A DNA stretch of 64,000 nt. It comes from [Clostridium] scindens ATCC 35704. GTDB lineage: Bacteria > Bacillota > Clostridia > Lachnospirales > Lachnospiraceae. Made by a program: the position numbers and the translations under genes. The notes beneath the pieces were generated by a model. It worked only from the letters and a program-made list of their open reading frames with translations. It was not told the DNA's origin and ran no database searches. Numbering within the stretch: position 1 is the stretch's first letter; every line of letters begins with the position of its first letter. Positions 8,340 to 16,493 of the stretch are shown one piece after another. The stretch lies in assembly GCF_004295125.1 (NCBI RefSeq), contig NZ_CP036170.1, forward strand, positions 2,606,501-2,670,500, given 5' to 3'.

Positions 8340-9029
8340 ATGAAAAAGGGAAAAATAGGGGCAAGCCTGTTGCTGTTCATACTTCTTTTAAGCACTGTCA
8401 TCCCTGTCTATGCTGATGAAAAAGTAAAGAAGCTTTATTTTGAACAACAGAATGGAACAATGGTATGGAATGCTGATAAAGGTTCAAATGGAAACTGGTT
8501 CATGAGTTTTACGAACATGGTTCCGGGAGAATCTTATCAGGACAGTCTGGTGATTGAAAATGGTTCTTCAAAGACTTATGAACTTTATTTTCAGATTGTC
8601 CCTTTAGAGCAGGCAGAATTAAAAGATGAACTGCTGGAAAAGATACAGATGACAATCATGCAGGACGGAAAGCAAATCTACAAAGGGAATGCCACGGGAG
8701 AGCCTGGCACAAAAGATTTACAGAATATTGTACCTCTGGGAACTTATACACCTGCTAAGGAATCAACGTTAGTCGTTGAACTGACACTGGATGGAGACAT
8801 TGGGCTGGAATACTGTGACCTTCTGACACAGATTGACTGGAAGTTCATGGTGAAGGAAAAGGTGGATTCTAAGGATACACCGGTTACGGAAATCAAACCG
8901 CCCAAAACAGGTGATACGACCAATACGGGACTATGGATATTTGTTGTGATAGGTTCAATGACCGTGATGGGCGTAGTAAATGTATTCCGGCACAGGAAAG
9001 AGACTGCTGAAAAACAGTTAGAAAAATAA
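8340..9029 (+). CDS. secreted protein with a PPKTGD sorting-like tail
   Basis: 229 aa from ATG 8340, with AGGAGG at 8328-8333. A Sec signal peptide is seen at about residues 1-26 (VIPVYA cleavage site). A beta-rich ectodomain with [14 protein letters not shown] follows. The C-terminus has KPPKTGD, a hydrophobic helix and a basic tail (FRHRKE...). This is the layout of an LPXTG wall-anchored protein with Pro replacing Leu at the first position. The FTNMVPG block resembles anchor or cap components found with SipW cassettes. No sortase is encoded in the window, so an enzyme elsewhere would be needed. Cell-wall anchor for the fibre is an inference. Confidence 0.65.
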   Translation: MKKGKIGASLLLFILLLSTVIPVYADEKVKKLYFEQQNGTMVWNADKGSNGNWFMSFTNMVPGESYQDSLVIENGSSKTYELYFQIVPLEQAELKDELLEKIQMTIMQDGKQIYKGNATGEPGTKDLQNIVPLGTYTPAKESTLVVELTLDGDIGLEYCDLLTQIDWKFMVKEKVDSKDTPVTEIKPPKTGDTTNTGLWIFVVIGSMTVMGVVNVFRHRKETAEKQLEK

Positions 9030-9049
9030 TATCGAAAGTAGGGAAAGGT

Positions 9050-9457
9050 TTGAAAGCGTTTATCAAAGAATTTAAGGAATTTATCAGCCGTGGGAGTGTG
9101 CTGGACATGGCAGTTGGTATCATCATAGGAGGTGCTTTTACAAGTATTGTAAAGAGTCTGGTCGATGATATTATCAATCCTCTTTTAGGTCTTTTTGGCG
9201 GAATGAATTTTGACCTGCTTACAATCAGTTTAGGAAAAGACGTAGTTTTATATTACGGCAGATTCTTAACGGCTGTCATCAACTTTCTGATTATGGCACT
9301 GATTGTTTTCGCCATCATAAAAGTAATCAATCGTTTCACCGCAAGGTGGAAAAATCAGGAAATACCAAAAAAAGAAACAAAGATTTGTCCATACTGTCAG
9401 AGTGAGATACATATTGATGCAAGAAAATGCCCGCACTGTACATCGGCAATTCAATGA
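9050..9457 (+). CDS. mscL: large-conductance mechanosensitive channel with zinc-ribbon tail
   Basis: 135 aa from TTG 9050. The N-terminal helix [22 protein letters not shown] is split by the known MscL pattern (GNVVDLAVGVIIG-like). TM1, a short periplasmic loop and TM2 ([17 protein letters not shown]) follow. The C-terminus carries two CPYC/CPHC pairs, a zinc ribbon replacing the usual C-terminal helix bundle. The channel opens under membrane tension to vent solutes. It lies 20 nt after the anchored protein gene, in the same direction, so it may be cotranscribed with the surface cassette. Confidence 0.88.
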   Translation: MKAFIKEFKEFISRGSVLDMAVGIIIGGAFTSIVKSLVDDIINPLLGLFGGMNFDLLTISLGKDVVLYYGRFLTAVINFLIMALIVFAIIKVINRFTARWKNQEIPKKETKICPYCQSEIHIDARKCPHCTSAIQ

Positions 9458-9469
9458 GAGGGACAGTCT

Positions 9470-9676
9470 ATGAAAGATATTTTTGAGGATATGAGGAAAG
9501 CACTTGGTTTGGACTACATTTCAGATATTCCGTTGGACAGAAATAAAGAATATATCAGAATAGTGCTGAAAAGTCTTCCTATGGATGCTTATTCTGAGAA
9601 AGAGGTAGAAGAATTTAAAAAATATGCTTTTCAAAAACGGATGATAGGAAGTCGATACCTAAAAAACGATACTTAA
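9470..9676 (+). CDS. small hypothetical protein
   Basis: 68 aa, starting 12 nt after mscL with GAGAGGGA upstream. It is charged, without signal or TM helix, and is predicted helical (EDMRKALGLDYISD, then YSEKEVEEFKKYAF). I do not recognise a family. Its position suggests cotranscription with mscL, and a terminator follows at 9738. Confidence 0.45.
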   Translation: MKDIFEDMRKALGLDYISDIPLDRNKEYIRIVLKSLPMDAYSEKEVEEFKKYAFQKRMIGSRYLKNDT

Positions 9677-9737
9677 TGCAGTAATGCATGGATCGAATAC
9701 AATCATGGATAAGAAAATACTGGAAATGAATAGAGAA

Positions 9738-9773
9738 AGCTCGTACAAGAAACGGTTTTGTACGGGCTTTTTT
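9738..9773 (+). terminator. intrinsic terminator after the surface/mscL unit
   Basis: AGCTCGTACAA (9738-9748), an 8-nt loop, then TTGTACGGGCT with one G-T pair, followed by a T run to 9773. Confidence 0.7.
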
Positions 9774-9853
9774 GACGTACTCCATTTTGCGAATAAAATC
9801 CGCTGTTCTTCTGTCCATACAGTAGAATTATCTTCTGTGAAAAATTGGATTAA

Positions 9854-10156
9854 TGCAATACTAAATGCGCTACCTGCATTGCCCTTCAAGAATTTCCTGT
9901 TCTAGAGAAATGCATTTATATGGATAAACTTAGCGGGAAAGATTTTAACAGGCCACAATATCAGAAACTTCTGAAAAAATGCGGTCCGGCGACTGCTACC
10001 AGATACGTTGATTTGATGTTACAGAAGATTCAAAAAGGTGAATTTGATGCAACAGATATCATAACCCATACGCTTTCTTTAGAAGAAGGAAGCCACGCTT
10101 ACAGTATTTTTGATAAAAAAGAGGATAACTGTATTAAAGTTATTTTAAAGCCATGA
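9854..10156 (+). pseudogene. chimeric scar: serine-recombinase fragment joined to the tail of a zinc alcohol dehydrogenase
   Basis: One open frame with two unrelated homologies. Residues translated from about 9881 to 9978 match the middle of a serine recombinase catalytic domain (EKCIYMDKLSGKDFNRPQYQ), close to the recombinase at 1021 but not identical. From about 9980 on, the frame reads as the C-terminus of a zinc-dependent alcohol dehydrogenase (FDATDIITHTLSLEEG..AY.IF). Neither piece can be active: the recombinase lacks its catalytic Ser and HTH, and the dehydrogenase lacks its Zn and NAD sites. The join looks like a deletion junction left by loss of intervening DNA. Confidence 0.6.
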
Positions 10157-10210
10157 TATAAGACGCTTAATTTACCCGGCTGAAGGCGATGGTTGGAACA
10201 AGAAATCTAG

Positions 10211-10510
10211 ATGACAGCGTTCAAGAAGAATTTGCGGGAGATAATAATACAACGAGAAATGAAAATCAGAAAACAGAGGATAATATGGCTCATTTCCTAA
10301 ATTTAATGTCCCAGCCGCAAATTAATAGCATGTCTGTTCATGTGCTCCTTGGGATTAGCGCTACTGACGCTGAACGACAGCCTTCGTCCGGCATTAGGCG
10401 ATATCATCCGTCTTGGCGTGCCGATTTGCTATGCTTTTGACCTGTTTTTTTGCTGGCGAGGTACTTACTTCCCACGGTTATGTGGAAATGGCATTATTAT
10501 GTTGTTTTAG
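10211..10510 (+). pseudogene. remnant of an unidentified membrane-protein gene
   Basis: A single frame from ATG 10211 to a stop at 10508, broken by two in-frame stops near 10300. It begins with a basic N-terminus (AFKKNLREI, REMKIRKQR) and continues with a hydrophobic stretch (MCSLGLALLTL) and VPICYAFDLFFC. I cannot name the family. The surroundings (9780-10640) hold only this and the recombinase/dehydrogenase scar, so the block looks like decayed DNA. Confidence 0.3.
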
Positions 10511-10648
10511 TAGCGAATGTTAAGGAAACTGCATAGAATAAACCATGGATGCTAAAATGCGAGAACATCAGTGGGACTGTTGTATGTTCCATAGGTGTGT
10601 TTGCTATACTTATGGATGGATCAATCTCAAAATAGGGAGGATTCTTAT

Positions 10649-11575
10649 ATGACAGCCAGCAAAGACATTTTGGCAGATAGATATTTGGCTAAATCGTCTA
10701 TTCATGAAAATGCAATCATTAAAAAAATATCTTTGGTCAGCATTGTCGGAAATATTATTCTTTCTGGATTTAAATTGTTTGCGGGGATTTATGGCCGCTC
10801 GGGAGCAATGATTTCCGATTCCATTCATTCTATGTCAGATGTAATTACCACATTTATTGCTTTTTTAGGAGTTAAAATATCAAAAAAGCCTGCGGATAAA
10901 GAGCATCCTTATGGACATGACCGGCTGGAGTGCGTAGCCGCGCTGCTTCTCGGAGCCATTCTTCTAGTTACCGGTATTGGCATTGGAAAAGCAGGGATGC
11001 AGAATATTATCGCTGGAAATTATAATACTCTTGCAGTTCCCGACATGATAGCACTTGTTGCGGCGATTCTGTCAATTGTTGGAAAAGAGGCTATGTACTG
11101 GTACACAAGGTATTATGCCAAAATCATTGATTCTGCGGCATTTATGGCGGATGCATGGCATCATAGATCGGATGCTTTTTCTTCCGTTGGCTCTCTGATT
11201 GGCATCAGCGGCGCAATGCTTGGCTTTCCGGTGCTGGATTCTGTAGCCAGTGTTGTAATATGCTTATTTATATTGAAAGTCTCGTGTGATATATTGTGGG
11301 ATGCTGTAAGGAAGATGCTGGACACTGCCTGTGATGCGGACTATGAGAAAAAACTGGCGGATTACATCAGCTCTCAGGAAGAAGTAATTCGTGTTGATTT
11401 GCTCCAATCCAGAATGTTTGGGAATAAGGTGTATATAGACCTGGAAATTGCGATAGAAGGCGACAAGTCTCTTCGTACCGCCCATTTCATTGCCGAGCAG
11501 ATTCATGACAAGGTAGAGAAAGCCTTTCCCGAGATCAAGCACATTATGATACATGTAAATCCGGCTGGGAACTGA
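10649..11575 (+). CDS. cation diffusion facilitator (CDF) family metal transporter
   Basis: 308 aa. ATG 10649 is preceded by GGGAGG 8 nt upstream. Six TM helices fill the first two thirds. The metal-site motifs are intact: SDSIHSMSD in TM2 and ADAWHHRSDA in TM5. A HPYGHDRLE loop follows TM2, and the cytoplasmic C-terminal domain includes VDLLQSR and IHVNP. These proteins export divalent cations (Zn, Mn, Fe, Cd) in exchange for protons, and the exact ion cannot be read here. It stands alone and ends at a bidirectional terminator. Confidence 0.88.
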   Translation: MTASKDILADRYLAKSSIHENAIIKKISLVSIVGNIILSGFKLFAGIYGRSGAMISDSIHSMSDVITTFIAFLGVKISKKPADKEHPYGHDRLECVAALLLGAILLVTGIGIGKAGMQNIIAGNYNTLAVPDMIALVAAILSIVGKEAMYWYTRYYAKIIDSAAFMADAWHHRSDAFSSVGSLIGISGAMLGFPVLDSVASVVICLFILKVSCDILWDAVRKMLDTACDADYEKKLADYISSQEEVIRVDLLQSRMFGNKVYIDLEIAIEGDKSLRTAHFIAEQIHDKVEKAFPEIKHIMIHVNPAGN

Positions 11576-11609
11576 TTGTTATATCTGTAAGGAGCAGAAG
11601 TAGAAATAG

Positions 11610-11655
11610 TAAAAGTTCCGAGGATGGTGATACATCATCTCCCGGAACTTTTAAA
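11610..11655. terminator. bidirectional terminator between convergent genes
   Basis: AAAAGTTCCG (11611-11620) pairs with CGGAACTTTT (11643-11652). A-rich and T-rich flanks give T tracts on both strands, serving the transporter and the opposing phosphoesterase. Confidence 0.75.
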
Positions 11656-11664
11656 GTTATTTTA

Positions 11665-12564
11665 TTACTTTTTAAAATAGTCAGATATAGGAACCGGGCC
11701 TTCCAAGATTTCTCTCTCCACGGATAGATACCGGTCTCTTCCAGAACGTACAGACCATTTTATTAAGGTTATATGATTATTTTCTATTTCAATGCCAGTG
11801 ATACACCGGGGATGCACACAGCTTCCCGTGTTAAAATAATTTCCCTCTTTCGGTTGTGAAAACACGGGTCTGTGCGTGTGGCCGGCGATCAGAATTGGGT
11901 AGTGCTCCTGCGCATAAGACGATAGTTTTTTTTCTACGCGTTCCTTTGCTTTCCTGGGGCGCCCAGCACCTGTGGGATCTAAAAAGCCTACTAATTCAAG
12001 ATGACGCCATATATATCGTACCAGGAACCTTGCTACAGGCCACAGCGTGTCATTTAGGAGGTCGCCCTGATGTCCATGGACCAGGAATAGTTCCTCTTTT
12101 TTGCAAATATTTTCTAGAATCAGGCCTTCAGAAGCGGTTTCAGTCAAGAGAACTTTTTCACACCGGGATGACTCGCAGTAATAGGTGCCACAGTGACGTT
12201 CCATATAACCTTTCCTTCGTTTTACAATGTCGTGATTGCCATACAGTAGATGGAGCCTGCCTGACTTGTTAAATTCAGAGAGTATCCAAAAGATGTCGCT
12301 GTGTACCTCGACAATGGTTTTTAGCTGCCTGTTTTCCCACAATTCATCTCCGTCACCCAGTTCAATATAGGTAAAGCCCTTCTGATAATAATATTGCAGG
12401 GCTCCGAAACAGACTGTCTGATTTGCCAGGAAATTATCTCCCGCATTTCCCTGGCCACGGTGGCAGTCGCTCATAAGAATCAGTTTCGAATCAGAATCAA
12501 AAGGGAGTACCTGGGCGTGCTGGTATATCTCATCCAGTCTTTTTGGTGTCGAGACAGCCTTCAT
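11665..12564 (-). CDS. calcineurin-like metallophosphoesterase
   Basis: 299 aa. The five metallophosphoesterase motifs appear in order: SDCHRG (about residue 32), GDGDELW, GNHD, GHQGD and GHTH near residue 228. They form a two-metal phosphatase site. The layout resembles the UDP-2,3-diacylglucosamine hydrolase-like or phosphoesterase proteins of clostridia; the substrate is unknown. The start at 12564 has AAGGAGG on the minus strand and lies 5 nt after the DUF4474 gene, so the two form an operon. Confidence 0.8.
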   Translation of the reverse strand: MKAVSTPKRLDEIYQHAQVLPFDSDSKLILMSDCHRGQGNAGDNFLANQTVCFGALQYYYQKGFTYIELGDGDELWENRQLKTIVEVHSDIFWILSEFNKSGRLHLLYGNHDIVKRRKGYMERHCGTYYCESSRCEKVLLTETASEGLILENICKKEELFLVHGHQGDLLNDTLWPVARFLVRYIWRHLELVGFLDPTGAGRPRKAKERVEKKLSSYAQEHYPILIAGHTHRPVFSQPKEGNYFNTGSCVHPRCITGIEIENNHITLIKWSVRSGRDRYLSVEREILEGPVPISDYFKK

Positions 12565-12569
12565 GGGAA

Positions 12570-13682
12570 CTACCTCCTTGTGCTATCATCAAAGTCGCAG
12601 TTGTGAGCATGGCTGCAGTACTGCCTGCAAGGATCGCACCGTGGATTTGACGGATGGGGCCTGCAAGGATGGCATGGACATACAGGAGGGCAAGGCGGAT
12701 CCGGATGTGGTTCTGGCGGCGGGGGCGGCAGCGGATTCGGGGTTGGATGAGGCGGGCGGCCCTCCAGCCATTCCTTTATCCATTCAAAAGCGTCGTAAAC
12801 GCCTCTTGTGTAAAGCGAGTCAATAAATAATTTATAGAGTTCTGGAACCATAGCCTTTATATATTCCAGTTTGTCGAGGGTCTGGCTGTATTTGGCTGTG
12901 GTGAATTCATATAATCTGCAATTATTACTGTTTATCTGCTGTACTAAGGCTTCAGCAGCCTCATTTCGTGACAGAGGCTGTGGGGAATGAGGGGCAGCAT
13001 AATGAATAGATACGGTCTTTCTTCCTGAGGAATATTCCTTTTTGGTGTATCCGATTTCGATTAATGCCTTTAGGAATGCATCTTTCATACCCTGATCCGG
13101 GAATACGATTTTTGCATCCATAGTCAGCATATCCGTATCAGAAAATTGTCCTAATTTAAATCCTGTAAGCCACCAATGCATGGCACTGCGTTTTAGTATG
13201 ACTTTTCCATTTCTGCGCAGTACAAATGAAAGATTAAGCATTTCTTCATTTCCGATATTTTCATAAAAAGTGCCTTTAAATTCGTCTGTATCCACATCTT
13301 CGCGGATTGTATTATATACTCCGATTTCTCCTCCAGTCGTGATTCCATACTGGCCTTTCCAGAGTTCGATAAGCCAGCGCTTTCCCCTATAGGAGAAAGT
13401 AATTGGTTCACAGTCCATAATCATATTAAACAGCGGGGCTGCCTCATCATAGAGGCGACAGTATCCTACTTGTCTCTGCCAGCAGTTCATAAGGGAATAA
13501 AAATAATCGCCTTTTATTTCGTAAGCAAAACCAGTTTCTTTAAGATCGGCATTTAATTCCCTCTGCTGGCGTAATTTATCGGGATCCGGATGGAATCGAT
13601 GGCTTCGAATCCGCCAGATTATAAGAACTACAATTACAGCAGCGAGAATAGCCGCCCCAATTATTAATAATATTGTGGGCAT
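12570..13682 (-). CDS. membrane-anchored DUF4474 protein with Pro/Cys-rich tail
   Basis: 370 aa. An N-terminal TM helix (residues about 3-24) is followed by the DUF4474 core: GFAYEIKGDYFYS, CWQRQVGYC, MIMDCEPI.F.Y and WLIELWKGQYGI.TGGEIG. Function is unknown in the literature I recall. The last 60 residues are unlike the rest: a polyproline stretch with PHPDPP units, then about eight Cys and several His spaced as CPCHPC, CDPC, YCSHAHNC. This looks like a metal-binding or cross-linked tail. It is the first gene of a two-gene unit with the metallophosphoesterase. Confidence 0.7.
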   Translation of the reverse strand: MPTILLIIGAAILAAVIVVLIIWRIRSHRFHPDPDKLRQQRELNADLKETGFAYEIKGDYFYSLMNCWQRQVGYCRLYDEAAPLFNMIMDCEPITFSYRGKRWLIELWKGQYGITTGGEIGVYNTIREDVDTDEFKGTFYENIGNEEMLNLSFVLRRNGKVILKRSAMHWWLTGFKLGQFSDTDMLTMDAKIVFPDQGMKDAFLKALIEIGYTKKEYSSGRKTVSIHYAAPHSPQPLSRNEAAEALVQQINSNNCRLYEFTTAKYSQTLDKLEYIKAMVPELYKLFIDSLYTRGVYDAFEWIKEWLEGRPPHPTPNPLPPPPPEPHPDPPCPPVCPCHPCRPHPSNPRCDPCRQYCSHAHNCDFDDSTRR

Positions 13683-13756
13683 GATAAGCGTCCTTTCTTT
13701 TCATGTTAATATATTCTATTCTTCGTCATTTTTTTTGTGAAAACGACTGGCTAAGT

Positions 13757-14035
13757 CTAGGTTTTACAGAGGGTAGCAGACTGCAAAAATGGACAATAAA
13801 AGGCAGCAGACAAAACATTGCCTGTTATGGAAACACCTCCGCAAATCAGTAAAAACGTAAGCATGACCATGATGGGAAGCCATACAGAGTCTATCGGCAG
13901 ACCGAGGGATATCGCTTTTATCAGTTTGATTCCCTGGGTCAATGGCAGTAAATCAGATGCGCCCACCATCATGCCAATGCTGAATGTGGTACCGCCAGGA
14001 GCAAAGCCTATCAGAAGAAAATTCTCTATGTCCAC
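13757..14035 (-). pseudogene. remnant of an ABC-2 type transporter permease
   Basis: A 92-codon open stretch on the minus strand. It includes LLPLTQGIKLIKAISLG, D.VWLPIMVML and a terminal hydrophobic helix, like the last two TM segments of ABC-2 permeases. No start region, ATPase or upstream part is present. It lies next to a two-component system of the kind often paired with ABC exporters, so it may be a leftover of that module. The rest of 13683-14160 holds nothing else I can support beyond the response-regulator promoter region (TATACT near 14126). Confidence 0.35.
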
Positions 14036-14160
14036 AAGAATTCAAATTAAGATATTAATATAGAGGATGTTTCAGACACTTTGGCAAAAAAATAAAAGCG
14101 AGAGTGGAATTTATTCTGCATTATGTTATACTAAAAAGATCAGAGGAATGGAGAGATTAA

Positions 14161-14847
14161 ATGAAACGAATTTTTTTGGTCGAGGATGATAAAGAAATTG
14201 CCAAGAACCTTGCGCTTTTGCTTCGCACGGAAGGATTTAACGTTACCCACGCCTCCTCGCAGAGCGAAGCCATATCCGTTCTTGACGGAAACAGGTTTGA
14301 TCTGGCGCTGGTAGATATTTCCCTGCCGGATGGGAATGGTTTCACGGTCTGTACGGAGATTAAGCAGGCGCAGAATATTCCTGTTATTTTTCTTACGGCT
14401 TCCGGAGATGAGGCAAGCGTGGTAACAGGGCTTAATATGGGAGCGGATGACTATATTATCAAGCCTTTCCGCCCACGCGAGCTGACCGCGCGGATTCGTA
14501 CGGCCTTGCGGAAATACGGACACTCGCCAGCGGCTTTTGAGATGTGCGATCTACATGTGGATACCGCCAGCGGCGTTGTAAAAAAAGGCGGGCGGGAGGT
14601 CTTTTTATCCGCCTTGGAATATCGGCTGCTGCTTATATTTATTAACAACCCTAATGTGATCATCACGCGGGACCGGCTGTTGGACGAATTGTGGGACGCG
14701 GCAGGCGAGTTCGTTAATAACAATACCCTTACCGTTTACATTAAGCGTCTGCGGGAGAAGATTGAGAATGATCCCGGAAATCCGCAGATCATTCTCACCG
14801 TCCGGGGGACAGGATACCGGCTGGGAGGTAGTTATGTTTCGGAATAG
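14161..14847 (+). CDS. OmpR/PhoB-family response regulator
   Basis: 228 aa. Receiver domain: acidic pair Asp9/Asp10, phospho-acceptor Asp52 in LVDISLPDG, conserved Thr in FLTAS, Lys in IIKPF. The winged-helix effector from about residue 130 has LSALEYRLLLIFINN, RDRLLDELW and TVRGTGYRL. It is followed directly by the partner kinase (start 14834 overlaps the regulator's end), which an insertion sequence has broken. Regulators of this type usually control an adjacent ABC exporter, but only a permease remnant remains nearby. Confidence 0.9.
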   Translation: MKRIFLVEDDKEIAKNLALLLRTEGFNVTHASSQSEAISVLDGNRFDLALVDISLPDGNGFTVCTEIKQAQNIPVIFLTASGDEASVVTGLNMGADDYIIKPFRPRELTARIRTALRKYGHSPAAFEMCDLHVDTASGVVKKGGREVFLSALEYRLLLIFINNPNVIITRDRLLDELWDAAGEFVNNNTLTVYIKRLREKIENDPGNPQIILTVRGTGYRLGGSYVSE

Positions 14848-15063
14848 AGAAATACGGTGGTTTGCTGTTTTATTTATTTTTATTACCGCGACCTCAGCTG
14901 CGGCAGGATTTGCCATCCATCCGGCAGCAGGGATACTGACCTTTGTTTCTGCCGCTGCTTTTGGAGTGGCATTTTTTGCTTTATAGGAAAGTTCTCCTTT
15001 CGGAGAACTTGGGGACTAAAATAGCCCGCTCAAAAGCGGGCATAGTGAATCAGACGGTTTGGA

Positions 15064-15258
15064 TTAAAAGATGTAAAAGCCCTCTTCACCAAAATCGTCA
15101 TCATCAAGGTTATCAAATTCATGTAAGAAATAATCCATATCCAGAAGTTCGTCGTCACTCATGTCATGGACTTCTTTAGAAGTCATACCTTCTGGTGGAT
15201 TTTTAATGTACTGTTCCCTTAGTTCCTTTGCGAGTTCTGCTTCTGTTATACGTTTCAT
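15064..15258 (-). CDS. small acidic accessory protein of the IS91-like element
   Basis: 64 aa from ATG 15258, preceded on the minus strand by GGAGGCC. MKRITEAELAKEL, then a strongly acidic C-terminal half (MSDDELLDMD, DNLDDDDFGEEG). It lies 35 nt after the transposase gene inside the element and is likely cotranscribed. I recognise no function; a regulatory or DNA-mimic role is only a guess from the charge. Confidence 0.5.
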   Translation of the reverse strand: MKRITEAELAKELREQYIKNPPEGMTSKEVHDMSDDELLDMDYFLHEFDNLDDDDFGEEGFYIF

Positions 15259-15293
15259 AGTGTGGCCTCCGTTCTTAAGATATATTGAGTTTA

Positions 15294-16493
15294 TCATGAG
15301 AAAAGAGGTTTTGGAAGATATGAAAACGAGGCAGGCGAACGACATCTATGTTTTTGCATAGCCTTTTCGTATAATTCATGCAAAGGAACAGGATTATGAT
15401 TAAAATATAGTTCTAAAAATAGCATGGTTTTTCCACAGTTCGGACATTTTAAAGGATCGTAACCAAAAGAATGTAAGATTGAATCACGCCACCTATTGAG
15501 TGAAAGAAAAAAGTTATGTTTTTCTCTGGAAATGGCTTTTCGTAAAAAATTGTCAGAATTACGGTGACGAGCGTAAATACCATAATAGCGAATCATTTTA
15601 AAATGTTTTTCAGGGATGTGTTGTGTTAAGCGGTCAATGAATTCCAAAACAGGAACAGTTTCTGTAATAAGTTTATTGTCTTCATGACGGTTGTAATGGA
15701 AGGTGACAAAATCACCATCGTAAGAATCAATGCGAGAAGTAGCAATAACAGGTCTGCCAAGATAACGACCGATATATTTGATAACCTGAGAAGGATTACA
15801 CTTGTTAGGCATGGCGCGAACATAAAAACCATTTTTATCTTTTGCATAGATAGCAGATTTTACTTTTTTGAAAGCTGGACCTATTTTTTGATGGAGTTCA
15901 TTTAAAAGAGCAGTTTGGAACGCATCACGTAAAAAATGATAGTTAAAATGTTTGAAGTGTCGCCAGGAAAGAGTATTACCAACACCACCTTCAGAAACAA
16001 GGCAGTGAATGTGAGGATTCCATTTTAAATCTCTGCCAAAGGTATGAAGGACGCAAATAAATCCAGGAGTAAATAATTCAGATTTATTTTCTTTATGGAA
16101 CATACGAGAAATCACGCTGTTGACTGCCGAAAAAAGGCAGTTAAGAAGAGAACGGTCTTTAAGAAAAAAAGGCCGCAAAGAATCATCAATGGTAAAAACA
16201 CAATGCCGATGTTGTACATCAATAATCTTAAAAGACATAGCAGTAGTTCTGTCAATGGAATACATGTTACCACAAGTTGGACAGAAGCGAGAATGACAAC
16301 GAAAAGCAGTAAATTTGAAATTACCACAATTGGGACAAATATACATGGCGCCACCATAAGATGGATCGCCACAATGAATCATTTTTTCTACATTCTCAAC
16401 AATAGCATCACGAGGATGTTGAAGATAAATCATTTCTTCATAATGTTCGATAAAAATTTTTTGTAAGATATTCATAAGACCATTATGAAGCAA
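15294..16493 (-). CDS. IS91-family transposase (zinc-binding N-terminus, HUH nuclease)
   Basis: 399 aa. N-terminal zinc finger: CGDPSYGG, CPNCGNFKF and CHSRFCPTCGNMYS. The HUH metal site is WNPHIHCLVSEGG, and the catalytic tyrosine region is KMIRYYGIYARHR. A second CPNCGKTM knuckle lies near the C-terminus. These are the features of IS91/IS801/IS1294-type Y2 rolling-circle transposases. The start may be 16493 or the internal Met at 16475; neither has a clear ribosome site. It is complete, so the element could be active. Confidence 0.88.
   Translation of the reverse strand: MLHNGLMNILQKIFIEHYEEMIYLQHPRDAIVENVEKMIHCGDPSYGGAMYICPNCGNFKFTAFRCHSRFCPTCGNMYSIDRTTAMSFKIIDVQHRHCVFTIDDSLRPFFLKDRSLLNCLFSAVNSVISRMFHKENKSELFTPGFICVLHTFGRDLKWNPHIHCLVSEGGVGNTLSWRHFKHFNYHFLRDAFQTALLNELHQKIGPAFKKVKSAIYAKDKNGFYVRAMPNKCNPSQVIKYIGRYLGRPVIATSRIDSYDGDFVTFHYNRHEDNKLITETVPVLEFIDRLTQHIPEKHFKMIRYYGIYARHRNSDNFLRKAISREKHNFFLSLNRWRDSILHSFGYDPLKCPNCGKTMLFLELYFNHNPVPLHELYEKAMQKHRCRSPASFSYLPKPLFS

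Noticed and set aside
9684-9905. 73-codon plus-strand frame after the terminator at 9738
   Set aside because: It reads straight through the terminator hairpin and shows no family resemblance. The true homology in this DNA is the recombinase scar in another frame.
12563-13400. Open frames opposite the DUF4474 gene
   Set aside because: They mirror its proline-rich and Cys-rich codons and lack ribosome sites.
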